NCBI GenBank assembly: GCA_033977485.1
Contig: CM066995.1
Location: 50,529,162-50,593,161 of the forward strand
Reading direction: 5' to 3'
Source of the DNA: Hydrangea macrophylla
Taxonomy: Eukaryota; Streptophyta; Magnoliopsida; Cornales; Hydrangeaceae
DNA: 64,000 nt
The notes under the pieces are model-generated. The model worked only from the letters and a program-made list of their open reading frames with translations, was not told the origin of the DNA and did not search any database. Below, piece after piece: positions 21,348-33,581 of the stretch (position 1 is its first letter; every line of letters starts with the position of its first letter). Both the position numbers and the translations under genes were made by a program.

Positions 21348-22195
21348 TCAATGATGAAGACAGGTTCCCCGAGATCCACTCTACGGTTGTCAACATTGTC
21401 CGCAAAATGAACTACTTCCCTGGAATGGGATTGGGCCGACGCCAGCAAGGGATTTGAGAGTTCCCTCAGATCAAAGGACAGCAAGGCACTTTTGGGCTGG
21501 GGTACAAGCCCACTGAAGAAGACATCGAGATACAGAGGCCATGGAAGAAAAGAGTGAGGAGTCTCCTGCCATACTGCAAAACCTTGAATGGACAATTCAT
21601 CAAAGAAGGTGATGATTTCCCCTATTTTGGGTTCCCTGAACCTTGGAAACATCAAGCCACTGGAAAAAGGCATCCCAGGCTGGAAATTTTTACTGACTGT
21701 GAAAAATCCCCCTATCAAGATCCGTTCTATCCGGAAGAAGCTGTCAAAATCCCAGAGGAGGATTGGTTGAAATACCTAGATACTGAAGCCATCGGGAAAA
21801 TGTGGGAAGAGTTCGTTGAAGAGAAAGAAGGAAAGATGGCCGAGAGCCAAGATGATCAGATCAAGTCAACTGAGGAGGGTCTGAGCAACCAGGCTGTAGA
21901 GTCATCTGTCTGTGTCTCCCAATCCCCTATTTTCCCAGAGTTTGTATTTCCAATTATCGAGTCTGTATCAAAGTCGGCTGCTGTAATCCCACTACTGTCT
22001 AATGTAATCACTCCACCTGTCATGAATGAAATGAAAGACGATTCTGCTTACTCCTCTGTGTCTAATACCTGTGAATGCACAGATCCCTCCGAGGATCTCC
22101 CAATTGAACTTAAGCAACTAATTGAAAAACCACCTGCTTGTGAAATAATCGAAGATACTTTATCGGTTAACCTAGGTGAAATAGATAATCCATAA
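21348..22195 (+). pseudogene. Tat-B linker between protease and reverse transcriptase (glycine-rich, G-patch-like)
   Basis: Coding continues with RKMNYFPGMGLGRRQQGI, a glycine-spaced block resembling a G-patch, a GLGYKPTEED block and FPYFGFPEPW, then about 150 acidic residues ending at the stop 22193-22195. Colinear with residues 973-1228 of the Tat-C polyprotein. A stop near 21456 and a frame change near 21550 break it. Ogre elements carry an intron around this position; here, as in Tat-C, the sequence is coding-like throughout. Confidence 0.65.
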
Positions 22196-23120
22196 ATTGT
22201 GCAAATTGGCTCAGCCCTTAATAAAGAAGAAAAAGAAAAACTGACTCTCTTGCTAAAAGAATTCAAAGATGTTTTTGCTTGGTCTTATGAGGACATGCCT
22301 GGGGTCGATCCCGACATTTTCCAACATCATATTCCCCTCCTCCCTAATTCTAAACCTGTCAAGCAGAAACTGAGGCGCATGAGGCCGGAGTGGGCACTCA
22401 AGGTTAAAGAAGAAGTGGAAAAGCAGTTCAAAGCAGGGTTCATCATTGTCACTGAATATCCGTAATGGGTTGCCAATATTGTACCAGTCCCAAAGAATGA
22501 CGGAAAAGTTCGTGTGTGCATCGACTTCTGTGATCTAAACAAAGCCAGTCCCAAGGATGACTTCCCGCTTCCCCACATTGACGTTTTGGTAGATAACACC
22601 GCAGGACATGAGCTACTATCATTCATAGATGGTTTCTCAGGGTATAATCAGATTCTTATGGCGCCAAAAGATCGGAAAAAGACGACATTCACCACCCCTT
22701 GGGGAACCTACTTTTATAGAGTAATGCCTTTCGGACTTAAGAATGCTGGGGCAACCTACCAAAGAGCTGCCACCACTCTGCTGCATGACATGATTCACAA
22801 GGAAGTAGAAGTATACGTAGATGACATGATCGTGAAGTCCAAGGATAGAGAAGGACACCTAGTGGCACTGGAAAAGTTTTTTGAAAGGTTGCGTAAGTAC
22901 AAGATGAGGTTGAATCCAAAGAAATGCACTTTCGGTGTGACCTCCAGTAAACTCCTGGGTTTTCTCATCACACAAAGGGGGATAGAGGTGGATCCCTCTA
23001 AGATCAAGGCAATCCTAGAAATGACATCACCACGGAATGAAAAAGAAGTGAGGGGGTTTCTCGGAAGAATCCAATTTATCAGCCGCTTCATTTCCAAGCT
23101 TACAACTACATGCGATCCTT
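22196..23120 (+). pseudogene. Tat-B reverse transcriptase
   Basis: The frame reads through the FAWSYEDMPG entry segment, PVKQKLRRMRPEW, a stop at 22463-22465, VRVCIDFCDLNKA, FIDGFSGYNQI, YRVMPFGLKNAGATYQR and the intact catalytic VEVYVDDMIVKS (near 22806-22840), then the thumb with RLNPKKCTFGV. Near 23120 a frameshift moves the connection into the next frame. RT copies the element RNA into cDNA. Very similar to the Tat-C enzyme. Confidence 0.9.
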
Positions 23121-24182
23121 TTGTTCCGATTGCTGAGAAAAGGGGAGAAGTTCCAATGGGATGACCAATGCCAAGCCGCTTTCGACAAAATAAAAGCCTA
23201 CCTTCAGAATCCGCCTGTCCTCTCACCGCCTACTCCTCATAAGCCTTTATTCCTTTACCTGTCTGTCTCCGAAAATGCCATGGGTTGCATGTTAGCCCAA
23301 GAAGGAAAAGAAAGCCACTCCGAAAAAGCCATATACTACCTCAGCAAGAGGATGACTGGGTATGAGCTCAACTACTCTACCCTCGAAAAAACATGTTGGG
23401 CCTTGGTTTGGTGCACCCGCCGACTGAGGCACTATATGCTGGCCTTCCCGGTTGTGCTCATATCCCGCATAGATCCTCTAAAATACCTCCTCGAAAAACC
23501 TGCCCTGACCGGTCGTATATCCCGTTGGTTACTTCTACTATCCGAATTCGATATCAAGTATGTTACAAGCAAATCGGTAAAAGGGAGAACCGTGGCTGAG
23601 CATCTTGCGGAACACGCCATTGACTCCGAAGAAAGTGGAGACTTCCCATTCCTGGACAAAAATATCATGGAAATCAAGGAAGAACAATGGAAGTTGTACT
23701 TTGATGGAGCATCCAACATGAAAGGCTACGGAGTAGGAATAATTCTAATATCACCAAATGGGAACCACACCCCACTGGCAGTCAAGCTCAATTATAACTC
23801 CACCAACAACACCGCTGAATACGAAGCGTGCATTCTGGGGATGGAAGCGACCATAGAATTGAGAATTCAAAAGTTAGATGTCTTCGAAGATTCGAATCTC
23901 ATCGTGTCACAAGTCAGAGGGGAATGGAAGGTGAAGGAAGAGAGGTTGAAGCCCTACCATGACCATCTCAATGGACTCAAGAAGCACTTTAAGAGCATAG
24001 CGTTCTTCTACTTGCCTAGGGAAGAGAACCAGCTAGCAGATTCGTTGGCTACCTTAACCTCCATGATCAAAATTCCTATGGGAGTCAGGATGATGCCTTT
24101 GGTAATTGAGCAAAGGTACGAGCCTTCGTTCAACATGATCGCCGTAATTGAAGCAGAAGAGAATGAAACACCGTGGTATTAG
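23121..24182 (+). pseudogene. Tat-B RNase H and second (archaeal-type) RNase H
   Basis: An ORF of 353 residues. The first half is the ordinary gypsy RNase H, in which the expected first catalytic Asp context is replaced by YLSVSENAMGCML. After a linker the second RNase H begins at LYFDGASNMKGYG and keeps Asp, the Glu in NNTAEYEACI, Asp in FEDSNL and the last Asp in REENQLADSLA. Presence of both is diagnostic for Tat elements, where the second copy is thought to carry the activity. The ORF ends with a stop at 24180-24182, where Tat-C reads on. Confidence 0.85.
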
Positions 24183-25416
24183 GATGTCTGGAACTTCATA
24201 GAAAATGGAACGTACCCCCAAGAGTCTACCGAGAAAGACAAAAGGGCAATTCAAAGATTCGCAGCACAATTCATCATTTGTGGTGGAAAATTGTTGAAGA
24301 AAGGATACAACGGTCACAACCTGACTTGCTTGTTTGGGAAAAGCTCCAGAAGAATGATGGAGGAAATACACGAGGGGGTATGCGGCCCGCACATGAACGG
24401 TCACATACTAGCCAAGAAAATTGTAAGACAAGGGTACTACTGGACAACATTGGAGAAAGATTGTTGCGAATACGTGAGAAGGTGCCACAAGTGCCAGATC
24501 CACGCAAACATGATGAATACACCACCATCCCTTCTGTACAGCATGACTTCACCTTGGCCATTCTCAACCTGGGGAATCGATATCATCGGTGAAATCATTC
24601 CGAGAGCCTCGAACGGAAATCGGTACATCTTGGTGGCCATCGATTACTTTACGAAGTGGGTAGAAGCTGCATCTTACACCAAGTTAGGGGCTAAGGAAGT
24701 GGCCAAATTCATCAAGAAAAACCTAATTTGTCGCTATGGAGTCCCCATGAGATCATTTCAGATAATGGTAGTCATTTCAAAGCAGAAGTCAGGGATCTGT
24801 TTGAGGAATACAAAATCACTTATCATAAGTCATCACCGTACAAACCACAAACTAATGGGGCAGTCGAAGCTGCAAACAAGAATGTTAAGGCCATAATGCA
24901 GAAATTAGCCGATACTTACAAAGACTGGCATGAAAAGCTACCATTCGCACTTTGGGGATACAGAACATCGATAAGGACGTCCACAGGAGCAACGCCTTAC
25001 TCACTAGTGTATGGGATGGAAGCGGTACTTCCGGTCGAGATAGAATTGCCGTCCCTACGCATGATGGTATAATGTGAAATTTCGGAGTCCGATTGGTTGA
25101 GGGAAAGATACGAAGAATTGGCCCTCATAGATGAAAAACGCCTAGCAGTAGTCGACCATGTTCGAATCTATCAAAAGAGGATAGCCGTGCTTTCAACAAA
25201 AAGGTTCGTCCGAGGAAGATTGTCAAGGGTGACCTTGTCCTTAAGGAATTGCGAGCTCCGATCTTTGATCCCCGTGGGAAGTTTAAACCTAAATGGGTTG
25301 GCCCTTACATCGTCAAAACCATTCTTTCCGGGGGAGCAACTTATCTCATGGACCTCGATGGTGTCGAATTCAAAGAACCAATCAACATGGATCGTCTCAA
25401 AAAGTACTATGCTTGA
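24183..25416 (+). pseudogene. Tat-B integrase (frameshifted)
   Basis: The His/Cys zinc part (HEGVCGPHMNGH, later RCHKCQ) is in the ORF 24291-24896 together with the first catalytic Asp in WGIDIIGE. The second Asp (ISDNGSHF) and Glu (TNGAVEA) are in the next frame, 24728-25072. A stop and another frameshift precede the C-terminal part, which ends DRLKKYYA followed by a stop at 25414-25416. All three catalytic residues survive, but the reading frame is broken at least three times. Confidence 0.85.
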
Positions 25417-25456
25417 CCAATCCGCCAAAATAACCATTTCTTTCAAACCTTGCCTT

Positions 25457-25602
25457 GAACTACGCTCGACCTGATTCCCACTCGGGGATACGTAGGCAAC
25501 CACATCGGTTCGGTCATTCCACCCACAAAAATAGCCCAATTTCTTTCCAACCTTGGCCCGAACTACGCTGGACCTGATCCTCGCTCGGGGGTACGTAGGC
25601 AG
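25457..25602 (+). repeat. Pair of CTACG...CGTAGGC hairpin motifs after Tat-B pol
   Basis: Two copies (25457-25500 and 25560-25602) begin GAACTACGCT, contain CCTGAT and a CTCGGGG block and end TACGTAGGCA. The outer CTACG and CGTAG can pair. Related copies lie at 52346-52388 and, on the other strand, in Tat-C at 39487-39630 and 34368-34411. Confidence 0.7.
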
Positions 25603-25810
25603 ACTTTCAAGAAAAGAAAAAGATGGATGGCTTGCTAGGTCGAAAATCCGAAAGGACGCCTAAGCAAAAATTAGAGCTAAATCCAAGGTGAGCAATAACA
25701 AAAGAGAGAAAAGGGCACGCTAGGTCACCTAGCTGGTGCCTAGGCAAAATTATGAGCATGTGAGAAGAATAAAGTCGCGGTCCTTACCCTAACCCAGAAA
25801 TCACCCTCCA

Positions 25811-25937
25811 CACTAGGGGCAAACTTTGGCCACCCACCTCGTTTGCCTGCACCTCTTCCGAACTAGGGGCAAACGTCGGTCATCCACCTCGTTTGCCTCA
25901 CTAGGGGAGAACTTCGGCCACCCGCCTCGTTTGCCTC
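25811..25937 (+). repeat. Three PPT-like hairpins between Tat-B pol and the antisense genes
   Basis: Three units begin ACTAGGGGCAAAC (the third decayed to CTAGGGGAGAAC) and end CGTTTGCC, so that GGCAAAC can pair with GTTTGCC (25818-25824 with 25841-25847; 25868-25874 with 25891-25897). GGGGCAAAC is also the last nine bases of the Tat-B polypurine tract. The rest of 25417-26214 shows no gene. Confidence 0.7.
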
Positions 25938-26214
25938 TAATCATCCTAGCATGCCCAAGAAAGTACCAAAAGCAAACATCTGATCAAAATCAATATTAAA
26001 AATATTTTCAGAAGGCCAAATGCATAAAATAAGGTTCTCCAAGTAACCCAGATTCACCAATAAACAAGCTTCGAATATTACATAAGCAGGGATAAATAAA
26101 AACATAAAGAGTTCTTTCAGAAAGCAATCACACATGTTCAAAGACACTTAGAGGAATGAGCAGAATCAATCAGGTCTAGTTTTATCTTTGTGTCTTTTAT
26201 TTCTTCAAAGGTCT

Positions 26215-27213
26215 TTAGAAGTAGGCCTTCACTCGGTCAGCCCAACCATCAATGAAAGCAGCAATAGTGGCAGCCCTGATCCTGGAAGCGAAGACTCTCT
26301 CGGTAAACCCCCGGGAAACCTCCTGAACCTGCCCATATTGTCTGGCCAATCGGCGAGGATGGTAGAAAGAGGTCTCTCTCAGACCAATCAGCTACACTCT
26401 CTGGCAATCCCCAAGACCAGTGGTCACAGCATAAAGGCCCCAACGCCTCACAATCCAGCAAATGTCCGCCTCAGATAAAGCGCCCATCACACCCATCTAA
26501 TCGGCAGAAGTATAATGAGGGTGAAGCATAGCTCTGCAAAAATAAACTGGCAGCACATTACCTGTCCATAACCGGAGGCGCTCGTAGAGCCAAGCCTGTA
26601 ACACCAAAGGTGCCCCAGAAAGTAGAAGCGTTCTTTGATTGGAAGCGCGATCCAAACCATTCAGGGTTTCAGCCATAACCATGGCCATGAGGTTCTTACC
26701 TGCCTTCAGTCTGAGACATACATGCACTAAGTCACTAGAGGTACTCGAAAACAAGAAATGCGAAGTCATGCACAGAATCAGAGCAGCCCCACGAGTAGCA
26801 TTATACACGCTGGGATTCCCAGGACTGGCATATCGGGCAATGATGGAAGCAATATCAAGAACCTCACCTTGGATCAGCCGGCGGGAAATAGTGATTGAGC
26901 AATTCAGATATTCAGCCAAGCCTCGCGTAGGACTGAGGGTATTAGCAGAAGGGAGAATCAGGTCGGAGTCAGAATCATAGCCAAGAATAGCACAGAACTC
27001 CTCAAACAGGGGACATATCTCCAGGCCATTGAAATTGAAGACATGGTTCACCGGGTCCCAGTGGGCAATAGCAGCACGCAAGAACTCAGTGTTCAGGGTC
27101 ATCTGGCAAAGAGAGAATAGCTCGGTCAAGCCGTAGCTAAAGAGGTTGATCCGTTCCTCACCATTCGTGATATTCATCCAAGTTGTGAGTTAGGCGGGAT
27201 CATACAAAGCCAT
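26215..27213 (-). pseudogene. Antisense DUF7745-like accessory gene of Tat-B
   Basis: Read on the minus strand from ATG 27213 the frame spans 332 codons to the stop 26217-26215, with three internal stops (27192-27190, 26499-26497, 26394-26392). The long open part (27177-26500, 226 residues) has blocks such as RAAIAHWDPVNHVFNFNG and ICPLFEEFCAILGY. In these a WDP...FxFN segment is followed by a CPxxEEFxAIL segment, as I remember for plant DUF7745 proteins, which often accompany retrotransposons; the biochemical role is unknown. It lies tail-first toward pol, downstream of the PMD gene on the same strand. The family assignment is from memory. Confidence 0.6.
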
Positions 27214-27571
27214 ATTTTCAGTCGCGGCTCTAGAAAAATTCAAAATTTCGGCAGCACCTCCCCGTTTCACGGATTATCCCACCTGCAAGGCAAACACACT
27301 CACTATCACAAAGCTGCTCATCGCAGTAACATCAACAATCACAGAATCACAAGTGCACAAATATGCATATCATCATCAACTAAAACAAGCACACAACTAC
27401 GCCTCCAAACCGAAAGCTATCCGGCCTAAAAGGCAAAAACATCGTAATACTCTGTCAAAAGTCACAAACTGTTCCACACATCATCCTACACTGTCCAAAT
27501 AGTCATATCACCAGTACAACCCAATCGAAAACATTAAAAGAAGATATAACAAAATTCTCGCTTGGGAGGCC

Positions 27572-29798
27572 TCAGTCCTCTTCTTCTTCGTCCTCTGTCG
27601 GACCACCCAGAGTGTATGCCGGCAACGGCCTCCTCCTACCACCTCTGCACCTCGGACTAGTCCTCGACAAACCAGCCCCGCCTCCACGGTACTGCACACA
27701 TAAATAAAATGAAGGCAATCAGTGGGAAAACAACAAAAAGTACAAAAACAGAGTCAAGTCAGAAACCTACCAAAGACGCCATCTGATTGGCGGCAAATTG
27801 CTGCATACCATCCATCTGTCAAGGGCAAAATTAGGATTAGAACCTCATAACCTTAAGGAGTGCAAAATTAAAGACATACCCGGTGGTCTCGTGTGAGGAC
27901 CAAAGACCGTAAGCTAGCCGCCAAGGCGTGGCCCTCCTTAGCGTAACTCCAAGGAATGTTGAGAACGCCTGCTAGCTGAGTAGGGTACCCGCATGTGACT
28001 CGTGGCACCTCCATCACTTGGGGAGTGCCATCAGCGCCTAGAACATTGACGGTCCAATCCCAAGGAGGGATAGGATCGAAAGCCAGAGGAGCCTGTCTCT
28101 TGTACATCCCGCAGAATTGTAGGCACAAAACAAGTTAGGGAAAAGATGAGTCAAAAACATAGGCAACGAATAGAGACAAAAACGTAAAGAAAACTTACCT
28201 CCAGGAGCGGGAAGTTAGGCATCAGAGAGCGGCCACGGTAAGCCTCATAGCTGGTCTCGGAGAGAAAATGATCCCAAACGTCGGTGCCTGCTAAGGCCGC
28301 CAGCAAAGCATCACCAGAAAGGTCACTAGCATCCTTTACAAGGGGATTATGAGGGACACGATACCTTGAACCGCCAACCACCTGCCGGGACACTCGCTCG
28401 CCAAGGAACCATTGCCGGCACTCGGTACTCTCCATCAGAAGTCGGCAAGAGGAAAAAGGTTTGACCGCTTGTATCTCCTCTGGGGCAGCATAGGCAATGC
28501 GCTCCCAAGACGTCCAATTAACACTAGCAGTGTCAGCTCGGTCAAGAAGTTTCTAAGCAAAACAATTCGGTGGGCCCCACTCTTCACCCCGACAACATCC
28601 CTCCGCCATCTTAAGCCTCATGGAAACAGAGGCACAGGAGCCATGCCATCCTCGTCTTCGCCTGATTCATTCGCAGGGGAGGGAGCCAACATCTTCAGGT
28701 ACTCGAAGCTCCAAAGCTGCACAGACAAAGGAGAAAATCAGAAAAAGTACAGAAACTGAAAAGCCAGAATATAAAGCAAGATGCAGCACATACCTCCCAA
28801 GCTCGCCAAAATCCCCCTGTCGATTTAACATCACCTCGGGAAACCTCACCCATGTGCTTGTAAAGATGGGCCAAGGCAGCACCGCCCCAGTCATAAGAGG
28901 GGATCTCATCAATGGTCGCCAGGCAAGAAAGAAGTCTCAAGTTCACCCGGTCATTCCGTGTCGCAAAGATCGAGCAACCAAGGACATACAGAAGATACAC
29001 CCTCAAAAGCTGGGAATTGTTCAAGTTATGATTCCCTCTGCCACAGGCCCGGTAAAGCCAGCCACAAGGAAACCAGTGCCTCTCCAGGTTAGGGGGAACA
29101 GCCCCAATCAACATCTCTACAGCTTCCAGGTCAATCTCGTAGAAGTAGTCCAGAACCAGGCGTTTCCCGCCGACCCTCAAGCCGGTAATCATAGAGAAGT
29201 CGAAGGGCGTCATGGTCATCTCACCAAATGGCAGGTGGAAAGTATTGGTGGTATCCCACCATCTCTCAGCCAGAGCATAAAAATGTGCCAGATCATTGCT
29301 GCTTTTTGAATCTAGGCGAACGAAGCTGCCAAACCCAACATCGTTTACCATTCTCTTGACGGTAGGTGAGAGTTGAGTGTACCACAGGAAAGCATGAGTG
29401 AGGCTACCGTGGCCTTTTAATGCTACTTCCGGCACCTGCACATACCAGAGACAACAAAAGCGATGCACAAAATCACTATTCACGACCCAAGGTCCAAATT
29501 TGCAAAATCAACATTTGAGCACAAATTGAACTTCTAAAGATCTCTAGGTGCACACTACGGCTCACAAAACTAGCATAATACATGGAAATAGTTCTAAACT
29601 GTCGAAGGTTTTACATACCAAGCTCGCTAGAGCCGCGGCCGAAAGATGATGTTGGGGGTCCCGTAAAATCAAGTCTGGGGTTTGCATCTCGGCTTTCACC
29701 GAGCTCCTCGAAAGCAGCAATGACGAAAATGGATCTCGGCTTTCCCGTAAAATCCGTTCCTTGGCCTTCTTAGACGGTCTCCTCGAGCTCGAAACCAT
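27572..29798 (-). pseudogene. Antisense six-exon PMD gene of Tat-B
   Basis: Exons on the minus strand: 29798-29619, 29435-28794, 28716-28199, about 28110-27880, 27815-27771 and 27691-27572. GT donors and AG acceptors are seen except at exon 4, where the acceptor AG is missing. Exon 2 carries the plant mobile domain (ALAERWWDTTNTFHLPFGEM, then TPFDFSMITGLRVGG). Host PMD proteins (MAIN/MAIL1 family) act in gene expression and transposon silencing; the role of the transposon-borne form is unproven. Exon 3 has a TGA and a one-base frameshift. Exon order, phase 0 junctions and the 231- and 45-bp exons match the Tat-C gene. It runs opposite to gag-pol. Confidence 0.8.
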
Positions 29799-30354
29799 GG
29801 ATCTACAAAGAAAATGGAAGTCAAAGTTAAACTTTCTTCTTGCAAAATTGAGCAAACCAAAACACCAATCGAAATTCCAACTACGGGGTAGGATTACTCA
29901 CCTGAGCGCGCACAAGTTGCATTTTGACGAATTTTTGGCTCCAAAAACACCCCAAAATGGCCAAGAATGAGCTTCAAAAGCTCAAAAACTCGAGATATAC
30001 AAAGATAAAGTCTGGCCACCCAGTGCCGCCACGGTACTGGCCAACTGCTGCCGCAACAGTGGCCTAGTGCTGCCGTGGGCCCCGCTTCGCTTCGTTTTGC
30101 TCTATTTTGACCTGTTTTGGCCTTTTTCAGCCCGTTTCTGGCCTCGATCAGTCCCGGTGGCCCAATTCAGTCATGATTCACGAGGTTTTACCCCCAGCAG
30201 TCCAAAAGTCTTCAGGGCTACCTCCAACAGGCAAAAACTAAGAAAAATTGACTCCCGAAGATCCGAATCGACTGCTTCGGGATGACCGCCACAGATTTTG
30301 ATCAAACACGAGAGCTCTGATAACGAATCCTGGATTTTGGCTGATTTACCAAAA
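29799..30354 (-). promoter_or_regulatory. Probable promoter/leader region of the Tat-B antisense genes
   Basis: Non-coding. It contains the GC-rich box CAGTGCCGCCACGG at 30021-30034, shared with the Tat-B LTR U3, amid further GGCAGCAGT-like variants to 30075. A weak TATA-like TTTGTATATCT (minus, about 30003-29993) lies between this and the first ATG at 29798. Confidence 0.4.
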
Positions 30355-30646
30355 GAGAGGAAAAGAGATTCTCCGAGAACCCTACATCATCCCCCGAGGA
30401 CAGATACCAGCTCTCGGAGACCCCAACCGGCTCTCTTGGATTTGATCAACCGAAGAAGATGCAGAGATGCGTCCTGATCAAGGAAAAAGGAGATCCCCCG
30501 AGGACAGATACCGAAGAGATTCTCCGAGAACCCTACATCATCCCCCGAGGACAGATACCCGCTCCCGGAGGCCCCAACCGGCTCTCTTGGATTGAGCGTC
30601 GAAAGATTTGATCAACCGAAGAAGATTCAGAGATGGGTCTTGGTTC
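30355..30646. repeat. Tat-B 3' minisatellite region, left part
   Basis: Imperfect tandem copies of CCCCCGAGGACAGATACC and TCTCCGAGAACCCTACATCA are arranged as two copies of a unit of about 150-175 bases that also contains GATCAACCGAAGAAGAT. It continues after the Tat-C insertion at 51542. Confidence 0.8.
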
Positions 30647-30651
30647 CCGAT
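30647..30651. repeat. Target-site duplication of Tat-C (left)
   Basis: CCGAT directly before the Tat-C LTR at 30652; repeated at 51542-51546. Confidence 0.95.
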
Positions 30652-33342
30652 TGTGGACCACTGCGAATGAGGAGGTCCTGACGCTCTCCCTCGATAGTGT
30701 CCCGGGACGGATCCCAAGGAGCACACTTCAGGGAAAACTAGGACTTCCTCACGCGATCCTAGAGACAAAGAGTCGCCACCTAATTTTTATCGGGAATTAG
30801 GAAACCCAAGTTTGACTCGCCCAAAATTGAATAAGGTTACTCGCCCTTCATTACCAGAAACAAGGTTCGGGGGTCTTGGTACGAGAGGGGAAGGAGCCCA
30901 AGCAGGACTAAAGCACCCCCTCCTCGCCCTACCGAATGGTAGGCCTTGATTCAAATATCCTTGTTATTAATTCATAATAGATGTTGTTTCCTCAAACATA
31001 CTAGATAGATATATACATGGCAAAAAGAAACATCTAATGAAAATCATTTCAAGAGACTAAATCAAGTAGAAAGCGGATGCTCATGCAATACAAGGGAGAA
31101 GTATACTCACAGTGGCTAGTCCCGCCCGGGACCGATGCAAATAAAGTAAACATGTCATGATATGCAAAGGGAACGAGAAGACTTACATTGGTTGACTCAA
31201 GCGGAGTCGCGAAAGCAAAAAGAATGGAAACGTGCAATGCAATCATGCAACAATCCTAGATAAGATGTCTCTAACAAATAATCATATAAACGGAGACTAT
31301 CCTAAAGGAATTGTGTCGTTGAAATCAAAGTTGTAAACCTAGAAAAATTCTAAGAGAAAGGATAGAGATAGTACACGATACATGGGCACTAAGCCACATG
31401 TAGACGAGGCAAACCACAAATCGAAGTCCGGGTCCGAGGCACTTAATTCTCTGCACTAATACACCAAAGAATACCCAAGCATTGCAAAAATACAAGCAAA
31501 CAAATGATATGCATGATAAACAAAGAAAACATGTCATCAATCAAATTTCCAGATTCAGCAACCTCTAATGAATCCTATCAAAAGTGGTCTTAAACATGAG
31601 CTGGATAAAAACCCTTTTACAGAAAGTTAGATACATGTCTTAGGGAACTTCTCCAAAAAGTGGGACCTCAATATCAATTTTATTGTTTGAGAAATAAATG
31701 TTTTGGGAATAGTGGATCAGGACTGTCCACTGTTCTTGTAAAAATCATAATTAAATCTACAAAAATCATATGAAGCTCTATTTGGTGTCAAAAGAAAGCT
31801 ATTTCATTGTAGTATATGATAAAAATAAACCCATGGACATTCTGTAATCACAAGGATTCTGAAAAAGTGTTTTAAACAGACTCTGTTATTCTGGAAATTT
31901 GGTATCATTTGACAAATGAATGCAAAACATAATAGAAGTATAATAGAAGTTCATGAATCATGTTAACCAAGTTGATTTAAGCTTTTGATCTCTCATCCAT
32001 TTATCCTAGGTGATTTCTAAACCAAGTTTTATTCATCAATTGTTGTTGAGTGATCAAGGTATGACCATTTTGTATACATAATCATATTTGTAATTAAACT
32101 TAGAAAATTCCAGAATAGTTGTATCAACTTTAAACGCTTAGAAAACGATCCTAACTCGATCGTATGCTCACGATTTTACATCGGCATATAGATATATGAG
32201 TTAGGAATCATCCCCAAAAAGCGGAACGTCGATAACTATTATAGATTTTCTGAAATTCAAGCACAAAGAGACGATGTTCAAATCTGTCAACCGATTTCTC
32301 AACAATTTCTAAAAATAGTATATGAATCCTAAAAGCTCTCAAAACGGACCGGATGAAAGCTAATTCATCAAAGTTTACCCAAAAAATTTGAAATCCATCA
32401 AACTATGGGTTTTGATGGACCAAATCTAATGGACAAAACCAATCTGCTTTGCTGAATTTTTATCTAGTTCATTTTAAAGTGTGAGGAAAACATTTTAGTG
32501 ATAGTTGAAGCTTATTAGAGAGATCAAACTCATAGATCAACTTAATTATCATGATTCCCAATCAATTTAGCCCTCAAGTTCTATGAAGAACTTTTAGATC
32601 AAGGATCAAAGGGACTTATAAATATCATGTTGGAGATGAAATTCAATAGGAATCCTAGGTAATAGGAATAATCAAGAGATAGGTATGAACATAGAAATCA
32701 TCCTTCTCATAGACCATATTTCCAAACCATCATGGAATTCAAAATAGATATATGTATATATATATAATCATGTATGCATGAATCTAAACTAAAATTGAAG
32801 AATGAAACCAAAGTTGAAAATCAAAGTGAAAAACAATCTCTAATTGTAAATTATCAATAAAAATCAAAGAGATTTGGATCTAACTATGTGAGTGTGTGAA
32901 GAACATGAGAGGAAGAAGATGAGTGTTCTAATAAGTAGAAATAGAACTAAGTTAGATCCAAATCTTATAGATCTATATATACAAAGTAGGAATTAGAGAT
33001 GAACTATAGTGTTTACCTCTTGGAGGATTCTCAATTACAAGACCAAAATTGATTTGAAGATCTTCTTCTTCAAGTGTTATTCAAGTGTTCTTCAAGCACT
33101 CATCCATGGAAGTTGAGGGAGGCAATTGATGTTCGAATTGTGGTCTAATTAGCCTAAGTTAATCTAAATTCAATTCATAATTTTCTCTCTCTAGAATTCA
33201 CCTAAATTGAAAGTATATTCAAAGTATACTTATCTCTCTTGTATGTGCTTCTATGTGTGTTTGTATCTCCAAGTATATTCAAGTGTATCTCTTCCAAGTG
33301 TCTAGTGTGTTAAGATGTGCTCTCATATGAGATGTATGAGAT

Positions 33343-33351
33343 CTTATATAG
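33343..33351 (-). promoter_or_regulatory. TATA box in the Tat-C 3' LTR
   Basis: Minus strand CTATATAAG; the functional counterpart in the 5' LTR is at 50756-50748. Confidence 0.6.
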
Positions 33352-33527
33352 AGTTTTGAAGACTTAGCTCTTAAGTTTCAGGGTTAAAACAGGATTTTTA
33401 GAGCTTAAAAGAGGGTTAAAATGGCCATTTCGGAGCCTAAACGCAATTTCCAGGCAATTTCCTCGCAGTGGGAAGCTTCTAGAAGGGTCTGGAACTCAAA
33501 AAGCTCCGTGGAGGACACAAATGGAAG

Positions 33528-33581
33528 TGGCGGTTATGGTGGGACCCGCCACCCCTATACCCAAAACCGCCATTTACTATT
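33528..33581 (-). promoter_or_regulatory. Inverted repeat box in Tat-C U3
   Basis: TGGCGGTT (33528-33535) pairs with AACCGCCA (33565-33572). On the minus strand 33581-33565 reads AATAGTAAATGGCGGTT, which is found again, in transcription sense, upstream of the antisense PMD gene at 36382-36398. Confidence 0.65.

Noticed and set aside
19383..25539. Minus-strand ORFs of 60-144 residues opposite Tat-B gag-pol
   Set aside because: Shadows of the plus-strand coding sequence, which has the recognisable motifs.
28412..29309. Plus-strand ORFs of 115 and 229 residues
   Set aside because: They lie over exons of the antisense PMD gene on the minus strand, whose motifs and splice sites explain the sequence.
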